This document shows positions 25,420 to 36,404 of a stretch of DNA of 64,000 nt, piece by piece (position 1 is the stretch's first letter; the number at the start of each line of letters is the position of its first letter). Location of the stretch: NCBI RefSeq assembly GCF_932294415.1, contig NC_065538.1, forward strand, positions 19,195,656 to 19,259,655, written 5' to 3'. The notes under the pieces are model-generated. The model did not search any database. It saw only the letters and a program-made list of their open reading frames with translations, and was not told the origin of the DNA. The position numbers and the translations under genes are program-made. The DNA is from Quercus robur. Taxonomy: Eukaryota > Streptophyta > Magnoliopsida > Fagales > Fagaceae.

Positions 25420-28179
25420 TCAGTATGAGTGATATCCTTGACGGTATGTGCTCTCAACATCCGAAATTTGACTTTCTATGTCAACACCCTCCCCTCTATC
25501 CTTTCTTTGTTTTCTCCACTTCCGTTTCCACAGCCAGTGCTTAACCAGCATCACACCTAGGCCGATAAAACTTGCTCCCAGGGTGCCACTGCTTATTGCT
25601 ATTAGTGTGACAAACACCCATTCTGTCCCTTGACTGTGAGGAATGATCATCCATGTGGCTGCAGCAAAACCTGTTGTCATGAATGCCACAGCTACCCACA
25701 TGACCTTGTGAGCAACCACCAAGAGTCTCATCTGTGGCTTCCTCTGATAGGGGATGATGCTGACAAGAACAACCACTATGGATAGAGAGCTAAACAATGC
25801 AAGGTTGTTGCTTATTGCAAAGACCTTGAAAGCTGTTGTTCTACCAAGTATTGACTTCCCTTTCATTTCTCCATCCTGATAAAATCCACCGGGAGGGCTA
25901 ATTCCAGCAGCAAAAGTAACTGTAGCAATCAAAATGGCAACAAGTGTTACAGTGTTCCTAGCATTTTGTAAGGCTTCCATATATATTTTTTCATGCTGCT
26001 TATTTCGGTAAACGTCACCTATATTTTCCCGGTGCCTTCTGATAAGATGCTTGTGTTGTCGCATATTGGTTGGGGATAAGGACTCTTGTTTATATGTTTC
26101 ATTGCAAAATGTCTCTCCAACTCGGTCGCATGGTGATGATGTTCTAGAGTTGGTTCCCTTGCTTAATCTAGGTGAGCACTTGCATTCATAAGACACATCC
26201 AAATCATCATCTATGCAACCCTGCCATGAAGAATTCTTACGTATAATAGGCAGCTGATCATTGGTTCTATCTACTTCTGGTGAACAAGATAACAACTTGA
26301 TACTGCTTTTACCACCAGCTTTAATGAACTTGGATTTAAGTCGCCGAATTTCTTTATTTTTCTTAGCCTTGTTGAGGATGTCAAGTGCTGTGAGTCCTTG
26401 AAAGTTCAGAGAATTAATCTCCACTTTTGTTTCGTTGATCAAGTACTCCACTATCTGGTACAGACGTACAATAAAGAGCACAATTAATAGACGTGTTCAC
26501 ATGTAGATTGACAATGATAATGCTTGTACCTTTAACTTTTAAGTAAAGTAGATTAGAGAATATATTTTGCTTTTTGCATATCGATTTAATAGCTTGGTAT
26601 GAAAGAATAAATCAATTCGAGAACATAACACAGGAGCAAAGTAATAATACCTAGATGATATTCAACTATGGACACAAATGACCTTTAATTAATCTTTTTT
26701 GTGAAGAAAGGATTCAGATAATGACACAGGAAACCAACATGAAATGATGTAGGTGGGAGATAGAACTATTTACTCTCTCTGTTTTAATATATATATATTA
26801 TATATATATATATAAATGAATGATCTAGTAAGTTTATTCATGAAAAACACTAATTTAGCCAAACTTGTGGCATCATAATTATTAATACCTACAATTTTCC
26901 AAATTTTCCAAACATTTCAGAAAATTAGTCAAAACTAATTAGATTACAAGATGCACAACATGATGAGCCATATAAGTCAGCCATGAGAATTACACCAAGT
27001 TCATTTTATATTTCATGCTTGTGCCTTATGCCATCCTCATGTTGTGATTGTAGTCTCATTTTATGTCTCATGCTTATGGTTTCAAAAAAAAAAAAAACAA
27101 AAAAAACATAATTGAAATTAACATCCATTTCTCTCACCTGATGGTGCCCAACAGAAACTGCGGCATGTAAAATGGTGTTACCATTTCGATCTTGACAGTG
27201 CATGAGATTTGTACCATTGGAGACATGCACTAAGTACACTAGAGCATGATATTGACCATATCTCACAGCCAGATGAAACACTGACTCTCCCTCATATGTG
27301 GCATAATGAAAAGATACCGAAGCCATCTTAACAAATTCTTCAAGGACTGAAACTCTGCCATGCATTGATGCCATATGCAGTGGTGTAAAACCATTGTTGT
27401 TATAGTGCAGAGCCAGATTTGCATCACAGCTTAGGAGCATCCAGGTTATATCCGTGTGTCCACGGATGCAAGCATAATGCAATGGCAAGTTTCCATTCTC
27501 ATCAATCATTAGAGCAAAGTTGGGACGCGCATCTAGTAACTCCCTAACAACATCTGCACCAAGAGTAGTCTAATTTTAATACTTAATAATAATCATATAG
27601 AATAAATGACTTGGTAAAAAAATATCACAAGTTGGACTTAAAAATCAATGGAAATGTGTAAATCTTTCATGTGAATAGTTTATGAATGAGTATAATTTAA
27701 CTAAGAAAAATCTCTTGCTACTTACCAGTATGTCCTTTATATGCAGCCACATGGATACAAATTTGATCAAACACATTTTCCTCTAAACTTCTCATCCCGG
27801 TATTATTTAAGAGGAGTTTCACCACGTCATAATGGCCATTACTACAAGCTATGAAAAACGCACTCTTGTTTTCAGAGTTGACCTTAGAGGCTGCCATTGG
27901 ATTGGCCTCTAATAGCAGCTTCAAGACCTCTGCCTTCCCTAGGCGACAAGCTTCATGTATTGGAGTCTCAAGCTTCTTGTTTTCTGCTGCAACCAAGTCA
28001 GGACACAACTTAACAATTTCGGATACCATGTCAACGTGTCCTAACATCGAAGCAAGGTGTAATGCAGTGTCCAAGGAATCAGTTGTTCTTTGCTCAAGAA
28101 TTCCTTCATTTGCTTGAAATAAACTGATCAAAGTGGGTGTGTCTTTTATCCTAATTGCCTCTAGAAGCCTAGAATCCAT
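25420..28179 (-). CDS. Gene E: intact ankyrin-repeat/PGG-domain membrane protein (BDA1/ACD6-like)
   Basis: The exons are 28179-27726 (454 nt), 27553-27138 (416) and 26454-25420 (1035), with donors GTAAGT and GTGAGA and acceptors GGTGCAG and GTACCAG. The 1905 nt code for 634 aa without a break. The start at 28179 is the family's conserved MD-x-x-L-x-EAI; no upstream in-frame ATG is seen. Eight ankyrin repeats cover about residues 36-306. A Cys-containing linker (including CKCSP) leads to the PGG domain (NARNTVTL at about 454, PPGG at about 477-480) and four membrane helices. A basic stretch ([11 protein letters not shown]) follows helix 4, and the end is GYHSY. It is the most divergent complete member and has no duplicate here. 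A membrane-anchored signalling or defence role is inferred from the family only. Confidence 0.93.
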
Positions 28180-29009
28180 CTCCTGAAGCTTCAAAGCTAT
28201 ATTATGTTTTCCTACGAGGCTTCAACTTTATACTAAAGAGGAAAAATATGAGTTAAAAAGTTATGTTCCAGTCTTTTTAGACACCTATATATAGGAAATT
28301 AGCAATGATGTAAACTACTTCGTTTTTAGATGCTTTGAAAATCTGCTTGCAATGGGAAATGATAGAGAAATTGAGTAAGAAAGAATGTGTCTATTAAATT
28401 CCTGGACGGTTTATCTAATCTATAATGTCGAATGTCAACTTCTTAGTGTCTTCTAGGAATGTGTCTATTGACTTCCAAATAAATGTTTTTAGTCAATAAG
28501 AATCTTTATGTTTTGTGGTTTTGACATTATATTATTTATATAAGTAAAAAAATATTTTTCCACGTTGTATTCTTTCCCCGAAACCTTGTTTACAAGACTT
28601 TAGTGTGGGAAACTAAGAATTTTTGGCTAAGAAAGTTTTTCGTTTTGTTTGATTTGCACTTTGTTCTTGCCCGGAAAATGTTACAGAAAAAGGAAGCTGT
28701 TGGAGATGAGGATTCGGAACAAGGTTGGGCCCCCAATACTAGTTGTGATCCATAATCATTGGGAAACTTCTTTTAAGACTTTTAAGGCATTGTTTTGTCG
28801 GTCTTGATATTTTATAGTTTAAGTTGATGATCCATAAGAGTAAGCCCCACGGCTTTTCCAATCCTTTTCAAGCTTCTAGATAAAAGTATGACAGTCGTTT
28901 ATTGTCAATAAATAGAGTTCCTTTTTGTTGTTCGAGTGTCATGAAGGGGTGTTAAATCATTGATTAAGGGAGTTATTTTGTGTTTTTTTTTTTTTTTTTT
29001 GGAGGAGGA
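28180..29009. other. 5' flank of gene E, no gene seen
   Basis: AT-rich sequence with no similarity that I can see to the upstream regions of the other cluster members, fitting the divergence of E. A T20 run lies near 28981-29001. No coding sequence is supported. Confidence 0.5.
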
Positions 29010-30791
29010 TACCTCTTTAAATAGTTAATATAACATATAGAGATACACTTAACCTAAAAGGCCTATACTATACTAATAACCTATTAGAGCATCCACAGCA
29101 GTTGAGCTAAATTTTTAACAATTTAGCTCCACCAAAAGTTACTTTATCTATTTTACCTACAAACATACTGCAGGAGTGGATCTATTTTAGCTTTCAACAC
29201 AATAAAATAATATATTCATCACAATAAAATAATATTTCTACTACAATAAAATAATAATATTTCTACTCCTCCAATAAAATAATATATCACCACCATCACC
29301 ACCACCACCACCACCTCCACACAGCACAAACATCCTCCACCAACACCACCACCACCACTAGCAGCAGCCCACAGCAAAGGAAAAAAAAAAAAAAAAAACC
29401 CAAATCCTCAATCCAGACCAAACCAAATCACCAACCGGAGACAAACCCAGCACAAATCGGAGACGAGAGCTTGATGAGTGAGAGAGATAAGAACTTGTGA
29501 CGGAGATGGACGGCGTGGGCTGCGCTGGGACAACGACGGCGTGGACAGCTTGATGAGTGAGAGAGATGAGAGCTTGCGACGGCGTGGGCTAGGCTGGGCT
29601 GGGACGGCGACAGACGGTGTGGGCTGGGGCTGGGACGGCAACGGTGATGAGTGCTTGATGGAGTGAGAGAGATGAGTGAGGGAGATGAGAGCTTGCGACG
29701 GCGTGGGCTGGGCTGGGCTGGGTTGGGACGGCGACGGACGACATGGGCTGGGGTTGGGACGGCGACGGTGATGAGTGCTTGATCGGAGTGAGAGAGATGA
29801 GTGAGGGAGATGAGTGTTTGATGAGGGAGATGGAAGAAATAGTGCTTTGATGTGCGGTGAAGAAATGGAAGAAAAGAATGAAAAAAATAAGTTGAGTTTT
29901 ATTATTTTAATCGGTAGTGGGATTAAAAAATTATTATTATTTTTTAGATGAGTGCTATAGTGCACATCTATAGATAGATGTACACTGTAGCAAATAAGCT
30001 AAATTTTATAGATATGGCTCCACTGCTACAAGCTCTTTTTGCTATATTGGTGGAGCTAAAACAACATTATAGCTTTTTAGCTCCACTACTGCAAATGATC
30101 TTATTTTCATCATTATTTAATGTGAGAATTTACTCACACATGTATACCCAACGATCTTACCTTCACGTGTGAGTCTTTACCTTTCTATGGGTCATGAACA
30201 AGTCCTACTCGTTCCCCTTTATCTTATGGACTTTTTCTTCATCAACATGTCATCCATGGGCCATTCATATGCCATCCATGAAAATCACATGTCAACCTTG
30301 CACACATATCCATGGAAACCCCGCACGTCCACGTCCATGGGAATCTCATGCCACACCATTATTTATCACCATTATCAACACTCATTTGTTGGGTCTTTTC
30401 TAGATCATTTATGTGGGTTTTATGGGCTTGCCTTGAGTGATATACCGTCCACACCCCGATTGTGAAAGGGACTTGTCCTTGCTCCATTTGTGAAAGGACT
30501 CTAAGTACACATACCCTGTCCCCGTTCCAATGAAGAAAGGGAACTCGAGACCTTAACCTCTTTGCCTGCATACCACCATGAGCTTTGATACTACTTGCTG
30601 GGGAGATAACAACTTAGTGAACCTCTTTGAGTATTAATATAACATATAAAGATACACTTAACTCAAAAGGCTTAAGTCGGTTATGAGCTCAACTATATTA
30701 TATAAACCACTCATTCTTATTATTATTATTTGCTGAGTTTATTCTCATTATTATTTAATGTAGGATTTCACTCACATATGTACACCTAACA
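29010..30791 (-). mobile_element. TRIM-like element with ~150-bp direct terminal repeats, carrying a nested MITE
   Basis: The sequence at 29012-29086 plus 30101-30153 (the MITE at 29087-30100 splits it) is repeated directly at about 30622-30791. Shared words include 'taatataacatat', 'gatacacttaac' and 'ttatttaatgt', and both copies end in a TGTTAGG-like terminus when read on the minus strand. The ~460 bp between them contains, next to the right repeat, a minus-strand match to the initiator-Met primer-binding site (AGTATCAAAGCTC against the usual TGGTATCAGAGC) near 30580-30593. Short terminal repeats, a PBS and no coding capacity fit a terminal-repeat retrotransposon in miniature. Termini are approximate and one repeat is degraded. 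Confidence 0.4.
29087..30100. mobile_element. PIF/Harbinger-like MITE with GAGCATCCACAG termini, 1.0 kb
   Basis: The left terminus GAGCATCCACAGCAGTTGAG and the reverse complement of the right terminus GATCATTTGCAGTAGTGGAG are imperfect inverted repeats, followed by more inverted matching (GAGCTAAA). Both sides are flanked by TTA, the 3-bp target duplication of this superfamily. The interior (29400-29830) is an unusually GC-rich island with degenerate tandem units built from 'gatgagtgagagagatgag' and 'gacggcgtgggctggg'. A 185-residue Pro/Ser-rich frame across this island on the minus strand is a translation of the repeats and not a gene. The same family recurs at 37306-38215. Confidence 0.75.
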
Positions 30792-31387
30792 CGAGTGCAC
30801 AACTTGCACAAACAAGTGAAGAGAAAAAGAAAAGAAAATTTTTTTAATTTTTGGTAGAGAAAGATTATAGATAGTGAACTTGTCTCTATCTTGTTGTTAA
30901 TTGGCCAAGTGATGCCGTATTTGAAACTCCATTATAACTTCATCCCCAAAACGACAACCAATCAAAAGTGTCAAAGTATTTTAATAAACAATTGCTTTTG
31001 TACGTGATACCATAAACATCTACCAGAGTAATAATTTTCTCCTATTTACTATACTAAGTATTTTATGTTGTTATTTTGAGGAAGTTAATTACTTAATTGT
31101 TATAGTTCATTAAAAAAAAAAAAAAAAAACCTTAGTTGTTATAGTTCATTTAATTTGTGGCTTTTAGGTCTCCTCTTTAGTTAGGCTTATAAATAGCACA
31201 TCCATAAGAATTCTTCTCATCGGTCCCAAAGCTCCTTTGATAATTAGAGATGGGGCAACAGGGTAGAGTAAGATTGGATCATAGGTGCTCAGCTCCTGCC
31301 CCACAAGGCAGTTGCCCTACCTTGCCCCGTCTAGCCTCACAAGACCCCATTCTATGTTAACTTGCCCAGCCATGCCTTGCCCCGCAT
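30792..31387. other. Intergenic repeat debris, no gene seen
   Basis: AT-rich sequence with a poly-A run near 31111-31129. A CCCC-rich stretch (31250-31386) has several 'cttgcccc' and 'ttgccc' words and looks like a fragment of a dispersed repeat. No coding sequence. Confidence 0.4.
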
Positions 31388-31956
31388 TTATATATTACTA
31401 AAAGCTGAAGCGTGGCATTTATTACTGTTAAGCTCTTGTTGCGCCACCTCATCGCCACGTCATTCATCACATAATTATTATTTTTTATTTTTTTCTATTT
31501 TTTTTTACAATATATATATATATATATAGATTATTGACTTTACATATTTATTTTTGTTGGTTTTAACATCTATGTATATTTCTTTTTTATTTCAAATATT
31601 CCTATAATTTTTTTACGTTCACTTATTTTTTAAATATTTACATTTTCTTCAACCTTTCTTCTTCCTTTACCTTTTCATCTCCCCACTACCCTCTACTTTA
31701 ATATTACTATTCATCTTTCCCTTCATCTTCTTTTATTTGTCTCTTCTTATCCCTTTCCTTTTACTATAAATTTGTCACTATTTTCCATTATTTGCATAGT
31801 TTTTTCTCACAAAAAGTTTCTCTCTCTCTCTCCCTCTCTCTCTCTCAATGTTTGGTGGATTTTTATTTTTTATTGCATCTCCGCTTTAGGTTGATAAATT
31901 TTTTGTGTTTTTAAGAACTCTAATTTAGGTTGATATGATTTAGTTTTGTGTTTTAA

Positions 31957-31957
<1 letters not shown>

Positions 31958-32004
<47 letters not shown>
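31958..32004. repeat. (ATT)n microsatellite
   Basis: About 15 uninterrupted trinucleotide units inside the probable Helitron. Confidence 0.95.
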
Positions 32005-33111
32005 TTGCTCTTTGATTGTTAAATTTTATCCGATTACATTATAAAAAATTAAAGATAGTAGATAAAAATAAAATAGTATTCCATTACATAGCATAATTTG
32101 CACAATTTAGTGTTTATTGTTATATCTTTTAATTTTTCTTATTTTTTTTTTAATTCTCTTCTATTTTACTCAATATTGAAATTCAACCACATCCTCCTTA
32201 TCATTAAATTATTTATATTTTCTCCCTCTTTTTTGTTTTAAAAAATAAAAAATGTAATATTTTACTTAAATTCAAATAAAAGAAAATTGTGCTCATTAAA
32301 TTCTAATAATTTTTTTTTAACATTTACACTTTCTCCTTCTCTTTACCTTTTCATCTCCCCAAACATTCTACCTTGATATCACTCTTCCTCTTTCCTTTTA
32401 TCTTCTTTTATTTTGTTTCTTTTTATTATCATCCTCTTAGTATAAATTTGTCATTCACTCTTCCATTCTTTACATAATTTTCTCTCACAAAAAAGTGGTT
32501 ATTACCCACTCTTTCTCCCACAATTTTTTGGTGGATTTTTATTTTTATTTTTCTTGCATCTCTATTTTAGCTTGATAAAGTTTTGTATTCTTTAGAACTC
32601 TATTTTGCTTGATGAGACTTAGTTTTGTGTTTTAAGGTTTTTTTTTAAATTTTTTTTATGACTTTGATTGTTAAATATTATCATATTGCATTATAAATAC
32701 TTAAAAATAGTATATAAGAATGTACTATTATTATATTACATAGAATTATTTGGATAAGTTAGTGTTTATTGTTATATATTTTTTTTTTATTTTTTTTTTC
32801 TCATATCATTTTATTTAACATTTAAATTCAGCCACATCTCCTATATATATCATTAAATTATTTATATTTCCACTCCTTTTTCATTTAAAAAAAATTTAAA
32901 ATATAATATTTTGCCTAAATTAAATAAATAAAATTGTCCACATTAAGTGGAGTAATGCTAGGGAAACACTCATTCTCACACCCAATGCATCAAAGGAAGA
33001 ATGAAATACAAAACAAATCAAGTTAGAAACACTAAATTAATAAAAAGAAACTAACAATGCATATTTAATGTCATAGAATCATAATCAAATTTTGGAAAAC
33101 GATAGGTTGCC

Positions 33112-33114
<3 letters not shown>

Positions 33115-33151
<37 letters not shown>
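33115..33151. repeat. (GA)n microsatellite
   Basis: About 18 uninterrupted GA units inside the probable Helitron, near its right end. Confidence 0.95.
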
Positions 33152-33154
<3 letters not shown>

Positions 33155-33689
33155 TACATAAGAAATAAAGTTAGAAAATTTAAAAATCCATTTTTTGACA
33201 TTTCATTTAACCTTATTTATAATATATATATATATATATATATAATTTTCATACATTATTACTTTCAAAAATCTAATGAACAATGCTATCTCTCATTTAT
33301 CATCTTTGTTATGCAAATCATTAGTTATTAAATATATAATAATGGTAAGAAGCGTTACAAATGAGATCATTAAAAAAAATATATAAAATTAATTAGTCAC
33401 TATTATTATGAAGTAGTAGTCTATAATTTTACGCATCCAAAAAAGTGAAATATATAGAGTTTTCTTAAAGATATGTGTAAAGATTCACTAAATATGTGTG
33501 TGTGTAAAGGTTAAAAAAAAGGTATTTAAGGTTTTTATTAACTTAAAAACTAATGAAAAACCAATAGTTAATAACTAAAATTATAGTATTAATAAAATAT
33601 TTAATGAGACCATTCTACAAAAATTATCATGCGCAATGCGTGAGTATGAGACTAGTTAATTATAATAATATATAACTATACTTAAAATT

Positions 33690-34493
33690 GCGATTAAATT
33701 TATCACATAAAATGATTTGGCCGGTTGTGACTAGCCATTGTAACTCCTTTAAGGACCTACTGTGGAGCTTATTGATGGCGCTAAGGTGGTTACATGCGCT
33801 TGGGCTTTATGGCACAACAGAAATGAGATTAGACTTGGGGGAGCAAGGAAGACCGGTAAGGTTATGTTGCAATGGGCATTGCATTACCGGGAGGAGTATT
33901 ATGTAGCTATGGAGTTAACCCAATCACCCTCGGTTCCAGTTGTCCAGGGATTAACATGGACTTCTCCACCCGATCGATCCTTCCTTCAAAATCAATGTGG
34001 ATGGCTCGACTTTCTCGGAGCTAGGAGCAGTAGGGATTGGGGTTGTTGTAAGAGATGCTCAGGGTCAGGCTGCAACGGTGCTAAGCAGAAAATTCAATGC
34101 CCCTCTAGGGGCAATTGAGAAGGAAGTGAAGGCTCTGGAGGTTGGGATGCAGTTTGCTAAGGACATTGGTATTCAGGTTTCATTCTGGAAAGCAATTCCT
34201 TGTCTTTATTTCATGCTTTAACTGGGCTATCTCCATCTCCCTCTTTAGTGGATTCTGTGGTGCAGGGACTGCTAGAGTTTTGCAGTGAATTTCGAAAGGT
34301 TTCCTTTTCCCATATACGTCGTCAGGGTAATACACCATCTCATCTTTTAGCTAAACATGCCAAGAGCATCGTTGATTTCTCTACCGAGATGGAAGAGAAT
34401 CTTTATTTCTTAAAACAAGCCCTTCTCCATGATGCATAATCTCTTGCAATTGCTTAATAAAAGTTTGTTGTTTTCCTAGTAAAAAAAAAAAAA
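33690..34493 (+). pseudogene. 5'-truncated LINE: C-terminal RNase H-like domain and poly-A tail
   Basis: Plus-strand frames together resemble the end of a plant LINE ORF2 or the RNase H-like proteins derived from it. There is a tryptophan-rich lead-in (WALWHNRNEIRLGG), then the RNase H fold: NVDGS with the first catalytic Asp, GIGVVVRD, and EVKALEVGM with the Glu. A later frame gives FSHIRRQGNT with H-x-x-R-x-x-N. The frame shifts at least twice, near 33985-33995 and again near 34180, where the expected LES(D/N)S motif is read out of frame. The copy ends with AATAAA and a poly-A tract (34480-34493). No endonuclease or reverse transcriptase core is present. This is a dead retroposed fragment. 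Confidence 0.75.
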
Positions 34494-34567
34494 AGTGTTT
34501 CTCAAATAAAAAATCACAATAACTCTAAACAAATTTATGAGATTCTCTACTACACTTAATAAAATAT

Positions 34568-34606
<39 letters not shown>

Positions 34607-34668
34607 ACCCCATTGCTCAACCCTCTAAAATTTCTCTTTACTACCAGCCAGCCCTAATTTACCAACAC

Positions 34669-35226
34669 TAGGGATGACAAAATCTAACACGGTTTGCGAA
34701 CTCAACACAACTAACTTGTTTATAAATAGGTTATGGGTTGAGGCTAAACGGGTTCGAGTCATATTCGGGTTAACACGGCTAACCCGATTAATAAACGGGT
34801 TGTATTCAAGTTCAATATGTGAATCTGTCTGACCTATTTGACTCATTTAGCTTATAAAGTTATTAGTTATTTTGATATTATTACTTAATTTATGTTTTTG
34901 TTGTATGTTTATTACTATATTTATGGTTGTAATTATATTTTAATTTTAGATATATGAGAATTGATAAAAATTATATAGGTTAGGTATGACCTATTAATCA
35001 AATAGATTATTAAACGAGTCATTCGTACTGACTTTTACATGACTTGTTAATTAAACAAGTTAAATGTGTTGGGTCGGGTCGACTTGTTTAATAAACAAGT
35101 CGTGTTCGGGTTGAAGATTTTTGACACATTTATTAAACAAGTTGGGTTCGGGTCAACCTATATAGTTGAATACTTATGGTTCGACACGAAATGAACCCAA
35201 CTTGCGAACTTGAATTGTCACCCCTT
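34669..35226. mobile_element. hAT-like MITE, ~560 bp
   Basis: The ends are TAGGGATGACAA on the left and, reverse-complemented on the right, about AAGGGGTGACAA. The 8-bp duplication ACCAACAC flanks both sides (34661-34668 and 35227-35234). The second copy of this region keeps the right end and flank at about 40105-40115 (CATCCCTA then ACCAACAC). The interior repeats words like 'acgggtt' and 'aacaagt' without coding capacity. The 8-bp duplication and TAGGG-type ends fit hAT. Confidence 0.7.
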
Positions 35227-36404
35227 ACCAACACATATAATTAATCCATCAAAACAACTATACCAAAAATCACACACAATACCCAAATCTGCAAAATCAA
35301 GACCCATAATCAAGTGACGATAGTAAAATGGAGAGGGGATTGCATGAAAAAAAAAAATGTTTATTTTATTTTCTTTTCTTTTCTTCTTCTTTTTTTTTTT
35401 TTAATTTTATTTTATATTGTGAGAAGGACGGTTGGATTTCTTAAATTCACATTAAACAAATCTAAAAGTTATAAAGATCAAAACAATATTTCATGAGTTT
35501 CAATTGGACCACCAAATTGAAAGTGTGCATGTCAAAATATGAAGGCTGCTTTGAACAATTGATAAAATTCAAAAAATTCTCAATCATGTTCAATAATAAT
35601 ATCCCTAACTTAATTAAATCCCATATCAATAGTTTATTTATTCATGTTTAAATATTTAGAATAACATTTCACAATCTAAGTGCGTGTTTGGTTTCAAATT
35701 AAAATATCAATTTATTTTATTATTCAACTTATTTTTGCTACTATTCATGGGCTCTACTGCACTTTTTGATACTATTTATAGATGTCACTGTACTATTTCA
35801 GCTAACTTTTACCTTTATCTACATTATTTTCAGCAAAAAGTTTTCAGTTTCAATAAAATAAGCGAATCCCAATCAGAGCCTAAGTGTGTGTTTGGCAAAA
35901 ATTATTTTTGCCAACTTATTTTACTATCTAGCTTATTTTTGTTACTATTCATGACACCACTGCAACTTTTGGTACTATTCATGGGTCATACTGTATTATT
36001 TCAACTAACTTTTACTTTTATCTATGATACTTTCAGCAAAAAAAAAAAAAAAAGTTTCAGTAATATAAGCAAATCTCATTCAGTGCCTAAGTGTGTGCTT
36101 GGCAAAAATTATTTTTGCTAACTGATTTTACTATTCAGCTTATTTTTGTTACTATTCATGGGCCCCATTGCACTTTTTGGTACTATTCATGGGTCTCATT
36201 GTACTATTTTAGCTAACTTTTACCTTTATCTACAGTACTTTCAACAAAAAAATTTCAGTTTTAGCAAAATAAGCGAATCACAAACAAACCATTAGTGTGC
36301 GTTTGGCTCCAAATTAAAAATTCATCTTATTTTACTATTCAGCTTATGTTTGTTACTATTCATGAGCCTCACTGCACTTTTTGATACTATTCATAGGTTC
36401 CACT

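Larger units (their letters stand above)
31388..33655 (+). mobile_element. Probable non-autonomous Helitron, ~2.3 kb
   Basis: The left end (ttactaaaagctgaagcgtg) resembles 5' ends of plant Helitrons, though the canonical leading TC is not clear. The right end has a short hairpin (CGCA-A-TGCG) about ten bases before CTAG, followed directly by T, as expected for insertion between A and T. There is no inverted repeat or target duplication. The interior contains a diverged tandem duplication of about 690 bp (31630-32320 and 32320-32950, sharing 'accttttcatctcccca' and 'tataaatttgtca'). No helicase is seen. The left boundary is uncertain. Confidence 0.5.

Noticed and set aside
29408..29965. A 185-residue Pro/Ser-rich open frame on the minus strand
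   Set aside because: It lies inside a MITE and translates GC-rich tandem repeats; no domain and no homologue among the neighbours.
35684..36121. A 145-residue hydrophobic plus-strand frame with internal repeats
   Set aside because: It is the 205-bp tandem MITE read in one frame; the repetition explains the apparent protein repeats.
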